From assembly GCA_900542065.1 (NCBI GenBank), contig UQLU01000003.1, positions 124,001-188,000 of the forward strand: a stretch of DNA of 64,000 nt, read 5' to 3'. The translations under genes were made by a program, and so were the position numbers. Shown here piece by piece: positions 28,497 through 36,991 of this stretch; position 1 is the first letter of the stretch; the number at the start of each line of letters is the position of its first letter. Origin of the DNA: an uncultured Eggerthella sp. GTDB taxonomy: Bacteria > Actinomycetota > Coriobacteriia > Coriobacteriales > Eggerthellaceae. A model generated the notes under the pieces. That model did not search any database, had not been told where the DNA came from, and saw nothing but the letters and a program-made list of their open reading frames with translations.

Positions 28497-29690
28497 TTAG
28501 TTGTCGGCCAAAAATTCCATGCTTCTAAAAGCTATATTGCCTTCAACGATGGTGCAAACGGGATCGATTAAGTGTTTACCATGTGTAATATTTCCAAACT
28601 TATCTGTAAAAGTAGTTATTTGATCTTTAAGATCGAAAATCACAGCATCGCCCCAAGCATCTGGCGCTAGGGTACCAACTTCTCCCAACACACCAAAATG
28701 TTTAGCTGGAAGTTCAGTAACTCGACGAACAACCTCAAGCAGAGGCATTCCCCAGTCGTAATATTTAGACATAAGGTGTGGTAAGAGCACCCGATTGGAG
28801 CGATAAATGGAGTAACGAGTGGTGTCGGTACTAATTGCGTCAGGCCAAAAACCTTGTTTAACAGCATATTCGGCAACAACAAGAGAATGATTACCTACGT
28901 CTTCAGCGGTATCAAACCAGACGCCACGCTTTCTAGCATCTAGTATTTCTTTACGAACGTTATTGTGCTCATCAAGGATAGTGTTGTTTTCGTCGCCGTG
29001 AAATATATGTGTCATAGTGTCACCTGGACGCATATATTCGGCAACTTCTGCCATAGGAGCTGGTGCTTCACAAATATGAACAGTTAAAGGTTGACCGAGC
29101 ATGTCGCAAATTCGAACTGCTTCCTCAAGTACCTTTATACCCTGCTGCTCTCCATCGACAAAAAGAGCTTTAGCAGGTATACGCAACTTCATTCCGCATA
29201 GTTCCTTAGGGTAATAATCGAAAGCTTTTTCCCAGAGATCTAGCTTTCCTTGCCAAGATTTCCAGTCAAATAGCTCGGTGGGATACACCCCATCAATAGT
29301 GCCCGTGCCTGAAAGACCTACGTCAGCGAACGATAAGGTCATTTTAAATTTCAGGATAGATGAGCGAAGATTTTCGAGGTAGATTTTGTAATTTGCAACT
29401 CCAGTGCTACCTTGATCGACGGCATAAGTTATTCCTATCGGTATAGTTGAAAGTGCTGCGTCGCAATGTGCAAGTAAATTACCGTGAGGGGTGAAGTGGG
29501 CATGCGAATCGATCATGCCGGGAATTACGTATTTTCCCGAGGCATCAATCGTTTCATCTGCATAAATAGGCTCATTATCTGCTGGTAGCTCGATATACTT
29601 TCCGTTTTTTATAGCTATGTTTCGAATCTCATTAATTTTTTGTGCTGGATCAATAACATGGCCATTGGTAATCAGAGTATCTACGTTCAT
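28497..29690 (-). CDS. Amidohydrolase/deacetylase-family metallohydrolase
   Basis: TIM-barrel metal-dependent hydrolase related to dihydroorotase and the amidohydrolase/deacetylase group. Visible ligands: the first His pair in GMIDSHAHFTPHG near residue 62, a His in TVHICEAPAPMAEV near 200, THIFHGDEN near 223, and an Asp in AISTDTTRYS near 290. The N-terminal ITNGHVIDP and C-terminal APDAWGDAVIFDLKD strands form the small beta domain. Length 397 fits. It probably hydrolyses an amide or acyl group on a small molecule imported by the neighbouring MFS carrier. Confidence 0.85.
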   Translation of the reverse strand: MNVDTLITNGHVIDPAQKINEIRNIAIKNGKYIELPADNEPIYADETIDASGKYVIPGMIDSHAHFTPHGNLLAHCDAALSTIPIGITYAVDQGSTGVANYKIYLENLRSSILKFKMTLSFADVGLSGTGTIDGVYPTELFDWKSWQGKLDLWEKAFDYYPKELCGMKLRIPAKALFVDGEQQGIKVLEEAVRICDMLGQPLTVHICEAPAPMAEVAEYMRPGDTMTHIFHGDENNTILDEHNNVRKEILDARKRGVWFDTAEDVGNHSLVVAEYAVKQGFWPDAISTDTTRYSIYRSNRVLLPHLMSKYYDWGMPLLEVVRRVTELPAKHFGVLGEVGTLAPDAWGDAVIFDLKDQITTFTDKFGNITHGKHLIDPVCTIVEGNIAFRSMEFLADN

Positions 29691-29734
29691 TTGGATAACC
29701 CCACTTTTGAAATAGATTTGGTTAATAAAAGCAA

Positions 29735-29769
29735 GGCACCTGCCTTATGGGAGAGGACAGGCAGGTGCC
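29735..29769 (-). terminator. Terminator downstream of the MFS gene
   Basis: Ten-base perfect stem GGCACCTGCC (29735-29744)/GGCAGGTGCC (29760-29769); minus-strand reading continues TTGCTTTTATT. It lies between the MFS gene and the amidohydrolase gene. Confidence 0.75.
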
Positions 29770-29799
29770 GTTTAGGGAAGATTAGTTTGGTGTTTTGAC

Positions 29800-31095
29800 T
29801 TAAATTCGGGCACCACGTGCAAAAGGAATAGCAATCAAAATACCAATAGCGATAAATAATAGTGCTGAAGTTGAGGTTCCTGTAGCATCAATTAGCATTC
29901 CGCAAATTGGCTGAACAAGGACAGCGCCAATATTGGAAATACCAACAATAAAGCCACTTACTGCAAAAGCAGTTTTCTTATCGCCGAGGTCATTTGGCAT
30001 AGTCCATAGAGTTCCTCCATAAAGAGAAGCGCTAAAGAATGCCAAAATTACTAATACAGTAAGCATAGTGACGTCGCCAGAGCCAGAAACGGCAAGTACA
30101 GCGAAAAGGAAAACGCTGCATAAGCCTGCGCTAATCATATTGATCTGATTACGTTCGCCCTTAAAGATAATGTCAGAAATACCTCCTCCAACAGGGGAAG
30201 CAAGAAGCTTCCAAACAAATGTTGCAGCAACAATACCGGAAGCAGCAGCAAGGGTAAGACCTACGTCATTTTGGAAGTAAAGAGGGAGCGTGTAATTCAG
30301 GCCATAAATAGGAAGGGTAAAGAATAACGCCATCAATGCTGCACACCAAACGCGTTTGTTGCGCCACATTTCTTTAACACTGGTAGCCTTTGGTTCGTTG
30401 TCGTAACGGGTAGAACGAACTTTTTCATCAACAGGCGGCATGAGAGAGCCCATATCTTCAATGCCTGGATAAACCTTCTTAAAGTCTTTAACCGTTAAAC
30501 GGAAAACAAAAGCCATTATTACGCTAGGCACAATGCTCATTACGGCAACCGACATTTGCCAAGTAAGACCCATATTTAAAAGAGCGGGACCGATTGCTGC
30601 AGCAACACTAAATCCAACGCCAAGGAAGCCCATAAGAATGCCACTTGCAAAACCTGCACGATTCTTAGGGAACCAGAGACAAAGATGTGCTGCAATGGGG
30701 CCATTCAAGCATCCTGTTAAACCGCAGATAAAACGAGTGATGATGTAGCCTACATATGTGTCGGAGAAAAACGGGATAAAAAGCAGAAGACCAGAAAGGA
30801 TATTCATGCAGAGCGCTACAGGTACCATTGTGGTAATTCCGTATTTTTCAAATAGAGTACCTGTAAAGGTTGGAAAAACGCAAAACGCTATCATGGTTGC
30901 CGTTGAAAGGAACGAAAGCATAGTTGCATTAATTCCGAAGTCTTCTTGAATCAGAGTGCCAAAAACAGCCGTTGCGTTCATTGCGATAAAGAAGCACATA
31001 AAACAAAGCATGCTTGCGATAAGTACCCACCAGCTGTATATAGGTATTCGCTCGAATTTGACTGTACTGTTAGCAGCTGCTGTTGAGTTCGACAT
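29800..31095 (-). CDS. MFS transporter, OxlT/anion-antiporter-like
   Basis: Twelve-helix carrier of 431 residues, beginning MSNSTAAANSTVKFERIPIY and entering the first helix at YSWWVLIASMLCFMCF. Typical MFS loops are visible, such as the segment FEKYGITTM after helix 2, LWFPKNRAGFASGILMG in the centre of the N-half, and PNDLGDKKTAFAVSG in the C-half. It most resembles the oxalate/formate-type organic-anion carriers. ATG 31095 is preceded by AAGGAGGAGAG, a very strong site; an in-frame start at 31128 would add a tail with no ribosome site. Neighbours suggest import of a carboxylate. Confidence 0.87.
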   Translation of the reverse strand: MSNSTAAANSTVKFERIPIYSWWVLIASMLCFMCFFIAMNATAVFGTLIQEDFGINATMLSFLSTATMIAFCVFPTFTGTLFEKYGITTMVPVALCMNILSGLLLFIPFFSDTYVGYIITRFICGLTGCLNGPIAAHLCLWFPKNRAGFASGILMGFLGVGFSVAAAIGPALLNMGLTWQMSVAVMSIVPSVIMAFVFRLTVKDFKKVYPGIEDMGSLMPPVDEKVRSTRYDNEPKATSVKEMWRNKRVWCAALMALFFTLPIYGLNYTLPLYFQNDVGLTLAAASGIVAATFVWKLLASPVGGGISDIIFKGERNQINMISAGLCSVFLFAVLAVSGSGDVTMLTVLVILAFFSASLYGGTLWTMPNDLGDKKTAFAVSGFIVGISNIGAVLVQPICGMLIDATGTSTSALLFIAIGILIAIPFARGARI

Positions 31096-31397
31096 TAGAC
31101 TCTCCTCCTTTTTTGCCGTCAACAACATTTCAGAAGATGAATTTCTTAGAGACGGAGGTTAATAGAGAATAGAAGAGGTCCATTTCTGAGAAATCCTTCT
31201 TATATAAGCAGCCCTCCCGCGAATTACCAAAGATAATCAGATGAATTATTAAGGTTTTCGCATCTGCTTAATTCGATTATTGAATCGTTACTGCTCAAAT
31301 GCCAATTTTCGTTAGAATACGTTCTTTTATGGCAATAACTTTTAGAAATGACGCCTGCTAAAAGAAGAGAAATAGTCTTTCTATAAGGAGTATTATT

Positions 31398-31420
31398 ATT
31401 TATTCATGAATTGAATAAAT
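31398..31420. promoter_or_regulatory. 23-base palindrome, candidate operator
   Basis: ATTTATTCA and TGAATAAAT are perfect nine-base inverse copies around TGAAT, about 300 nt upstream of the MFS start. Confidence 0.4.
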
Positions 31421-31481
31421 GATGGTTTGAGGTCTAGCGGTAAAGATAAGTTAGTTTTACGCAGTTTAAGCCGTGTATAAA

Positions 31482-31516
31482 AAATGCCGAACTAGCTTTA
31501 GGGTAATTCGGCATTT
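31482..31516 (-). terminator. Terminator after the first CaiB/BaiF CoA-transferase
   Basis: Ten-base stem AAATGCCGAA/TTCGGCATTT; on the minus strand followed by TTTTTT. Confidence 0.85.
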
Positions 31517-31553
31517 GTGCAGTTCTTGTATGCGAGGAAGAGAAACTACTGTA

Positions 31554-32855
31554 TTAGTTTGTTTTGGAATGAGGCCCGAAACTAGGCTGTAATGCAGTAT
31601 CAGGTACGGGTGTGCCATCATATTGCATGACTGCTTTTTCTTTAAGGAATCGAGTTATCTCTTCATCAGTAAATCCGTGATCTTTTAATATTCGATTGGT
31701 ATCGTATCCGATTGGTTTCGAGCGATACAAAACAGGGTCTCCAATGCTTTTAAGACGAATGGGTGAGGTCGTTACTACATACTCACTGTTAGGGCCGTAT
31801 CCTTGATCTTCATAAACGATTCGGCGTAGTTGATCGTTCGCATAAGCTTCTTCGTCAGCAAGGACATCTTTAATTGATTGAATTTTTTCAAAGGGAATAT
31901 CGTTTTCTCGGAATTTTTCTTCCAGTTCTGCAAAAGTGAATTTTTTGCATGCTTGGTGAATCTGAGCGACCACTTCAACGCACTTCCCGTTTTCTGCCAA
32001 AGCTTCTAAGCTGCTATATTCGGGGTTAGTGTAGTATTTTGGATCAACTCCAATAACATCGAAGACTAACTTGCAATACTTATTGTAATTTCCAAAGCAC
32101 ATTAAAAACCATACGCCATCAGCGGAAATGTATGAATTGTTCGTTGGACATTTCGCCTCCATGCGATTCTTGGGATAATCACAACCTTGTTGTTGTGCGA
32201 TGATGGCAGAGCTCATTCCCCAAGTGCCCACATGATAAAGACTAGTTGTTGCTTTGTCGCCAATGCCAGTTTTTAATGCGCTGCTGTACGCCACCATTAT
32301 GGCCCCCAAAAGAGCAAGGGAAGTGTTCCAGTCGCCAAATGCTATAGGCGGATTACCTGGTTCGAAGTGCTCATTTGCTTGGGGAATTGAGTTGGCAAAT
32401 CCCGATCGCGCACCATAAGAAGTAGCATCAAATCCTTTTGCGTCTTTCATTGGGCCATATTCGCCATAGCCACGACTTTGTCCCCAAACAAGTCGTGGAA
32501 ATTTTTCATGAAGAGTTTCGTAGTCTAGGCCAAGGCGCTGTAGGGCTCCATCGCGAAGTGATGTAACGAAAATGTCGGCATCTTCAAGAAGCTTCATAAT
32601 GATGTTGTGACCCGACTTGGTCTTGAGATCAATTGCTACCCAGTCTTTATTAAAAGAACCATGGTCGAAGGCTACATCATCAAATTCCGTTTTAAATTTC
32701 ATACCCCAAGCGAGCCCTTGGGTTCGTTGTTCGTCTCCCGAAAAAGGTTCTACTTTAATAACATGTGCGCCGAGCTCCCCCATAATGCGCGTACATGCGG
32801 GAGCAATACCGTATTGGGTTAGGTCTACAACCTTTACCCCTTGCAGTCCGCTCAT
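31554..32855 (-). CDS. CaiB/BaiF family III CoA-transferase (first)
   Basis: Moves CoA between carboxylic acids through an aspartyl intermediate. The start MSGLQGVKVVDLTQYGIAPACTRIMGELGAHVIKVE is the Rossmann CoA-binding opening of this family; GLDYETLHEKFPRLVWGQSRGYG follows near 110, and the Asp in KGFDATSYGARSGF near 140 fits the catalytic position. The C-terminal GYDTNRILKDHGFTDEEI is typical. Length 433. AAAGGA lies just before the ATG. It is similar to the gene at 46554, and family III enzymes of this type serve 2-hydroxyacyl-CoA dehydratases (FldA/HadA). A shared motif lies 15-47 nt upstream of its start. Confidence 0.9.
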   Translation of the reverse strand: MSGLQGVKVVDLTQYGIAPACTRIMGELGAHVIKVEPFSGDEQRTQGLAWGMKFKTEFDDVAFDHGSFNKDWVAIDLKTKSGHNIIMKLLEDADIFVTSLRDGALQRLGLDYETLHEKFPRLVWGQSRGYGEYGPMKDAKGFDATSYGARSGFANSIPQANEHFEPGNPPIAFGDWNTSLALLGAIMVAYSSALKTGIGDKATTSLYHVGTWGMSSAIIAQQQGCDYPKNRMEAKCPTNNSYISADGVWFLMCFGNYNKYCKLVFDVIGVDPKYYTNPEYSSLEALAENGKCVEVVAQIHQACKKFTFAELEEKFRENDIPFEKIQSIKDVLADEEAYANDQLRRIVYEDQGYGPNSEYVVTTSPIRLKSIGDPVLYRSKPIGYDTNRILKDHGFTDEEITRFLKEKAVMQYDGTPVPDTALQPSFGPHSKTN

Positions 32856-32870
32856 TGTTTTCCTTTCACA

Positions 32871-32902
32871 ACATGATCCCAGTGTCGAAGATTAATCAAG
32901 TG
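32871..32902. promoter_or_regulatory. Shared two-part motif upstream of the CoA-transferase (copy 1)
   Basis: ACATGATCCCAG at 32871-32882 and GTCGAAGATTAATCAAGTG at 32884-32902. Both parts recur at 35122-35170 upstream of an MFS gene, with order swapped and one base deleted. Confidence 0.5.
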
Positions 32903-33052
32903 TGAAAGGCTCTATAGAGACAGCATATGCTTAAGCGAGAGAAGAAACATCTCGAATTCTTCTTTATCTATAGAAGATTTTTAGTAAGTGTGGTGCTGCG
33001 AGTTCGTTTTAAAGATTGTTTTTATAAGCAATCAGCTAAATTAGCCTTGAAA

Positions 33053-33502
33053 TCAATGCTTTCTTCCGCAGTAAAGTTTGTCAATGTGCTTGATAACAAC
33101 AGACTTATCTTGTTTGTAAGTGGTTGCTTTGAAAGTCAGTACACCAAAATCTTCATTTTTGATTTGTTTATCTACTAATTCAAATTCACTCCAAATGATA
33201 TCTCCTGGATATATTTTCTCTTCGTATTCAACTTCGTCGTATCCGTAATGGAAAGTCGGAACGCCTTCGGGACTTATGCTTTGCGCAAAAAAGCCATCGA
33301 TAACATTTAGTGCTAGAGAATAAGGAATGGTAATTTTTCCTAATTCAGGAATGCTTTCGCAGTAGAAAGGATCCGAGTGAATTCTTGCGCAAAGGCTAGT
33401 GCAAGCAGAATAGATACGGATATCTGCCATTTCCAACTGCCGCGCTCGGGTTATAGTTTTTTCTCCAACTTGAAAATCTTCGAAATACCTGGTCATGCCC
33501 AT
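33053..33502 (-). CDS. MaoC-like hot-dog protein B
   Basis: 149-residue single hot-dog domain protein, similar in layout to its upstream neighbour: YFEDFQVGEKTITRARQLEMADIRIYSA, then an IHSDPFYCE segment and a C-terminal GDIIWSEFELVDK strand. Family members hydrate or dehydrate enoyl-CoA thioesters. The usual S-G-D-x-N-P-x-H active-site motif is reduced to a single His in ARIHSD, so this subunit may lack the catalytic pair. Four nt separate it from the upstream gene's stop, so the two are coupled and may form a heterodimer. Confidence 0.8.
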   Translation of the reverse strand: MGMTRYFEDFQVGEKTITRARQLEMADIRIYSACTSLCARIHSDPFYCESIPELGKITIPYSLALNVIDGFFAQSISPEGVPTFHYGYDEVEYEEKIYPGDIIWSEFELVDKQIKNEDFGVLTFKATTYKQDKSVVIKHIDKLYCGRKH

Positions 33503-33506
33503 TGCC

Positions 33507-33968
33507 CTACACCTCTTCTTTTTGAATCATGAAGTGCTGTTTTGCGAAAGTAACTGGGATACCGTTTTGGTTATAGACGGTAGCTTCTGCAGTAATCTTT
33601 CCAAATCGATCGTTAATGTCAGTTAGGTCAGATATAACGAATTCAGCATTGACGATATCGTCCATGTAAATAGGCTTCATGAATCGAATTTTTTCATAGC
33701 CGTCAGGAATAACGATTACTTCGCCGCCTGGACAGACCCAATCATAAAAACAAGCATCGATGTATCCAAGAACAACAGAGCCCTGCACGATAGGCGCACC
33801 AACATCTGGTCTTGTTGCGCAATAGTTTGGATCCATATGGAGCGGATGACTTCCTCCTATCACGCCCACCGAAAGGCGGGTATCGGCTTCCGTCATTTGT
33901 CTCCCACCGCATTTTGTTTTTTCGCCGATTTGAAAATCTTCAAAGTATTTGTGATACATGTCTTTCAT
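33507..33968 (-). CDS. MaoC-like hot-dog protein A
   Basis: 153-residue MaoC-family protein. Opening HKYFEDFQIGEKTKCGGRQMTEADTRL and IGGSHPLHMDPNYCAT match the hydratase region, with the His of the motif kept but Asp and Asn changed (G-G-S-H-P-L-H instead of S-G-D-x-N-P-L-H). It begins an apparent minus-strand operon with protein B and, after 197 nt, the CoA-transferase. It is divergent from the second LysR gene at 34119. A role in hydrating an enoyl-CoA intermediate is likely but unproven given the altered motif. Confidence 0.83.
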   Translation of the reverse strand: MKDMYHKYFEDFQIGEKTKCGGRQMTEADTRLSVGVIGGSHPLHMDPNYCATRPDVGAPIVQGSVVLGYIDACFYDWVCPGGEVIVIPDGYEKIRFMKPIYMDDIVNAEFVISDLTDINDRFGKITAEATVYNQNGIPVTFAKQHFMIQKEEV

Positions 33969-34118
33969 AAATTCCTCCTTTCTGAAGTGCTGATAGTTGG
34001 ATTGTTAATGAAAGAAAGGTTAATGGCAAAGCGTGTTTGCGCTTAAAGAGGTTTGCAAAATTAGGAGCAACAGGCTAAATTAAAGAATTTAGCAAGAGGG
34101 GATAATGGGGAGCTTGCT

Positions 34119-35045
34119 ATGAATATTCAATATCTTCAGTACTATGTGGAATTAGCTCATTCGGGCTCGTACACGGCAGCGGCTAAAAAACTTTATGTAA
34201 CACAACCTAGCCTTACGTATGGAATTAAGACTCTGGAGCAAGAGCTAGGTTGCAAGCTTGTAGAATCTTCAAAAAAAGGAATAGTGTTAACCAAATTCGG
34301 CAAGGCTTATCTCTCGTATGCGCAATCTGCTATAGCTTCTCTTGGAAAAGGGCAAGAAACAATCAATTCCATATTGCGAGGGAGCGAGCATTTAAACATT
34401 GCTGCAACTCAACCGATGAGTGTAACTCAGGTTCCTGAGCTTCTGAGCCGTTTTACAAAATCAGAAAAGGGCATGGATGCCACGTATGATTTTCAATTGA
34501 CAAGCGCTTCCCAGGGCGCAGCTATGGTGGCTGATGGCAGAGCTGACATAGGTTTCGTCGGGGAAGAAAGTACCCATTTCTATAACAATCTTCGCTATTA
34601 TCCTATAGCCTATGATCGCCTCTATATCATTACTTCACCGAATCATAGTTTGGCGCACAAAAAAGAGGTTTCATTAGGAGATTTGTTTAACTATCCCTAT
34701 ATTGGCTGGAGTGAGGAAACTGGGCTTCATGACATTTTAAAAGATGCTTTCCAGAAAGAATGCGGTGAACAACCTGCAGCTCGAGTACTGGTTGCGGATA
34801 GTTATATTGCTGCAGGAATGGTAGCTGCGGGATTTGGAGTGGCAGTATGTCCTGAAGTTCCGTATATGAGTTACTTGAATTTGAAGAAAATAGATCCGCG
34901 CGGTCAACGCTGGGTGCGTCCTTTTGGGCTAATTTATCGTAACGAATCACGACAGGTGCCCATTATCAGGAACTTTGTTTCGTTCGTTGAACAACACATC
35001 AAAAAGCCAGTGTTTGTTTATGCCCATCCACAATGGGTTGATTAA
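34119..35045 (+). CDS. LysR-family transcriptional regulator (second)
   Basis: 308-residue LysR protein with winged helix MNIQYLQYYVELAHSGSYTAAAKKLYVTQPSLTYGIKTLEQELG and a normal effector domain. It is divergent from the MaoC pair, the classical arrangement for LysR control of the opposite operon. The 150 nt between them contains CTAAATT(34075-34081)/AATTTAG(34086-34092) and AAGCG/CGCTT inverted pairs that could be binding sites. GGGGAG lies about 8 nt before the ATG. Confidence 0.92.
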   Translation: MNIQYLQYYVELAHSGSYTAAAKKLYVTQPSLTYGIKTLEQELGCKLVESSKKGIVLTKFGKAYLSYAQSAIASLGKGQETINSILRGSEHLNIAATQPMSVTQVPELLSRFTKSEKGMDATYDFQLTSASQGAAMVADGRADIGFVGEESTHFYNNLRYYPIAYDRLYIITSPNHSLAHKKEVSLGDLFNYPYIGWSEETGLHDILKDAFQKECGEQPAARVLVADSYIAAGMVAAGFGVAVCPEVPYMSYLNLKKIDPRGQRWVRPFGLIYRNESRQVPIIRNFVSFVEQHIKKPVFVYAHPQWVD

Positions 35046-35121
35046 AAACTCTCTATAGTTATAAAAGTTCTCTTTAGTTGTTTCGGGTTTGAGTTGTTTT
35101 ATGCGTTGTAGAATTGCGGGC

Positions 35122-35170
35122 GTCGAAGATTATCAAGTGGATGTAATTATTGATTAAAACATGATCCCAG
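35122..35170. promoter_or_regulatory. Shared two-part motif upstream of the MFS gene (copy 2)
   Basis: GTCGAAGAT-TATCAAGTG at 35122-35139 and ACATGATCCCAG at 35159-35170, 35 nt before the MFS start. Matches the motif at 32871-32902. Confidence 0.5.
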
Positions 35171-35204
35171 ACCTATCAGATCGCTTCTTTGGGGGAGCCT
35201 GTAT

Positions 35205-36584
35205 ATGGGAGGAACGGTCATGGAATTAAGCAAAAAGTCTCATGGTAGTGAGATTCAGACCCAAAAGATGACCTATAAGCACGTTCTTACGTTTATTACT
35301 TGTGCTTTAGCAATTACAGGACCTGCAGCTATTACTTATAGTTGTGCAGGCATGAACTATCAGGGTGTAGCAAATTATTTGCAGGTCCCTGTTTCAAGCG
35401 TAGCGTTTTATATGACGTTGGTTTATTTAAGCATTGCTATCTTTGCAGCGCCTTTGGGCAACATAATGGAACGATATAACCAGCGTGTTGTAGTTACCGT
35501 TTGCGCAATAATGGTAGGCGGAGCAGAACTAGCAATGTCGCAATTTACCGCTCTGTGGATGTGGTATGTAGCTGGCGTTATTCAAGGCATTGGTATTACT
35601 TGCGTGCAGTGGTTGTTGGTAACGGGCTGCATTAATAAATGGTTCAAAAAAGGTGCTGGTTTAGCGCTTGGTCTTTGTATGGCGGGTACTGGACTCGGCG
35701 GCGTAGTCTTTAATTTAGTAGGGCAAACGGTACTTGCGGGTGATGTTAGCCATTGGCGTGAATGCTATGTTGTTTACGGTGTATGCATCCTTGCTCTTTC
35801 GGTCCCCTTTACTTCATTATGCTTCCGCCGTTCTCCTCAAGAATGGGGCGTTCTTCCTTACGGCGAAGCTATTAACGAAAGTGACCGTGCTCAGGAATAC
35901 GACGGAACTAAACTTCCAGGCATGGATTACAAAGTTGCTATCCGTAAGCCATATTTTTGGATGCTGATGGTAGCTGGTGGTTTGATGAACTGCATGGGCA
36001 TTATGCCTCAGCTCTTCACTACTTATACTCAGTGGTTGGCTTATGTTGGTTTTGCAGGACCTATCGTTGCATTGCTTGCTCTGTTTGGAACACTTGAAGC
36101 ATTTACCCAGGGTGGTCAAGCGGCTGGTAAAGTTATTATTGGTGCTGTTGAGTCGAAGAGTATCCCTGCTGCAATTATCTTAGCGGGTGTTGGTGGCATT
36201 AGTGGCCTGTGCTTGATTTGGTTTGGCGGCATGTCTGGTGTGCTTAATTGCATGTGGGCAGGCGGTATCGTATACGGTCTTGTTTATGGTTTGGTACCTA
36301 CACTTCATCCGTATTTAATTCGTGTTCTGTTTGGTCAAAAAGATTACGAGAAAATTTTCTCTCGTCAGTTGATCGTTACTCAGCTGCTCGGTGCTTTTGC
36401 TGCTTCTGGTTGGGCTTTGGTATACGAGACCTTTACTTGGAATGGTTACTTCATGCTCGGTATTATCATCATTGTTATCGAGCTCGTTATTGCTTACTTT
36501 GCAGCAAAGATTGGCTTCAAAGACACTAATCATGCATATGATCCTCAGCGCAAGGAGCCTGTAGCTGAGACTCAGACTGCATAA
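35205..36584 (+). CDS. MFS transporter (second)
   Basis: Polytopic carrier of 459 residues with twelve predicted helices; helix 1 begins at HVLTFITCALAITGPA. Loop segments such as NIMERYNQRVVV and CINKWFKKGAGLALGLCMAGTGLGG are typical of the OFA (oxalate/formate) MFS group. ATG 35205 has GGGGGAG at 7 nt; an equally good start is ATG 36220 minus 1000, that is 35220, with GGGAGGAAC before it, so the first five residues are uncertain. It follows the second LysR gene by 160 nt and has its own terminator. Confidence 0.86.
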   Translation: MGGTVMELSKKSHGSEIQTQKMTYKHVLTFITCALAITGPAAITYSCAGMNYQGVANYLQVPVSSVAFYMTLVYLSIAIFAAPLGNIMERYNQRVVVTVCAIMVGGAELAMSQFTALWMWYVAGVIQGIGITCVQWLLVTGCINKWFKKGAGLALGLCMAGTGLGGVVFNLVGQTVLAGDVSHWRECYVVYGVCILALSVPFTSLCFRRSPQEWGVLPYGEAINESDRAQEYDGTKLPGMDYKVAIRKPYFWMLMVAGGLMNCMGIMPQLFTTYTQWLAYVGFAGPIVALLALFGTLEAFTQGGQAAGKVIIGAVESKSIPAAIILAGVGGISGLCLIWFGGMSGVLNCMWAGGIVYGLVYGLVPTLHPYLIRVLFGQKDYEKIFSRQLIVTQLLGAFAASGWALVYETFTWNGYFMLGIIIIVIELVIAYFAAKIGFKDTNHAYDPQRKEPVAETQTA

Positions 36585-36610
36585 ATTATTAGGCAGCTTT
36601 TTCCATGAAG

Positions 36611-36642
36611 AAAGGGATCGAGATTTATCTCGATCCCTTTTC
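36611..36642 (+). terminator. Terminator after the second MFS gene
   Basis: Twelve-base perfect stem AAAGGGATCGAG/CTCGATCCCTTT then TTTC. Confidence 0.85.
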
Positions 36643-36991
36643 TATGCGTATACGAACTTGATTTGTTTTAGAAGGAATTTAGCTTGCATTAACGAGATGA
36701 AAACATGATGCGATTTTTGTTTTGAATCGTTATTGATTCAGTATTCAAAAAATGAAACAAAATCCCCCAAAAACAATATGAATAGTACTTAACGAATGCC
36801 CTCTTTCGCGAGTAAGCTTATTTTCTAGGGGAAGCATCTAGATGTTGCTAGGTGCTATTGATCGAGGCGCTAGTAATTTATGCAAATTAGCTAGGCGTTA
36901 TTAACTAGAGGCAATTTCTAGCCGATAACAGAATTAACCTAGCTGCTATTACGAAGCGCTTTTAGTGGCGTACTAATGGAGGGGAATCATT
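36643..36991 (+). promoter_or_regulatory. Leader region of the dehydratase operon with a CTAG cluster
   Basis: No gene seen. Eight CTAG tetramers fall within 36825-36942, at 36825, 36838, 36848, 36870, 36891, 36905, 36918 and 36939. CTAG is generally rare in bacterial DNA. The region lies directly before the activator gene and ends in the ribosome site GGAGGGGA. Confidence 0.45.

Larger units (their letters stand above)
31096..31553. other. Intergenic region between MFS and CoA-transferase genes
   Basis: No gene seen. Holds a perfect palindrome at 31398-31420 and a minus-strand terminator at 31482-31516; the left part should hold the MFS promoter, which was not pinned down. Confidence 0.5.
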
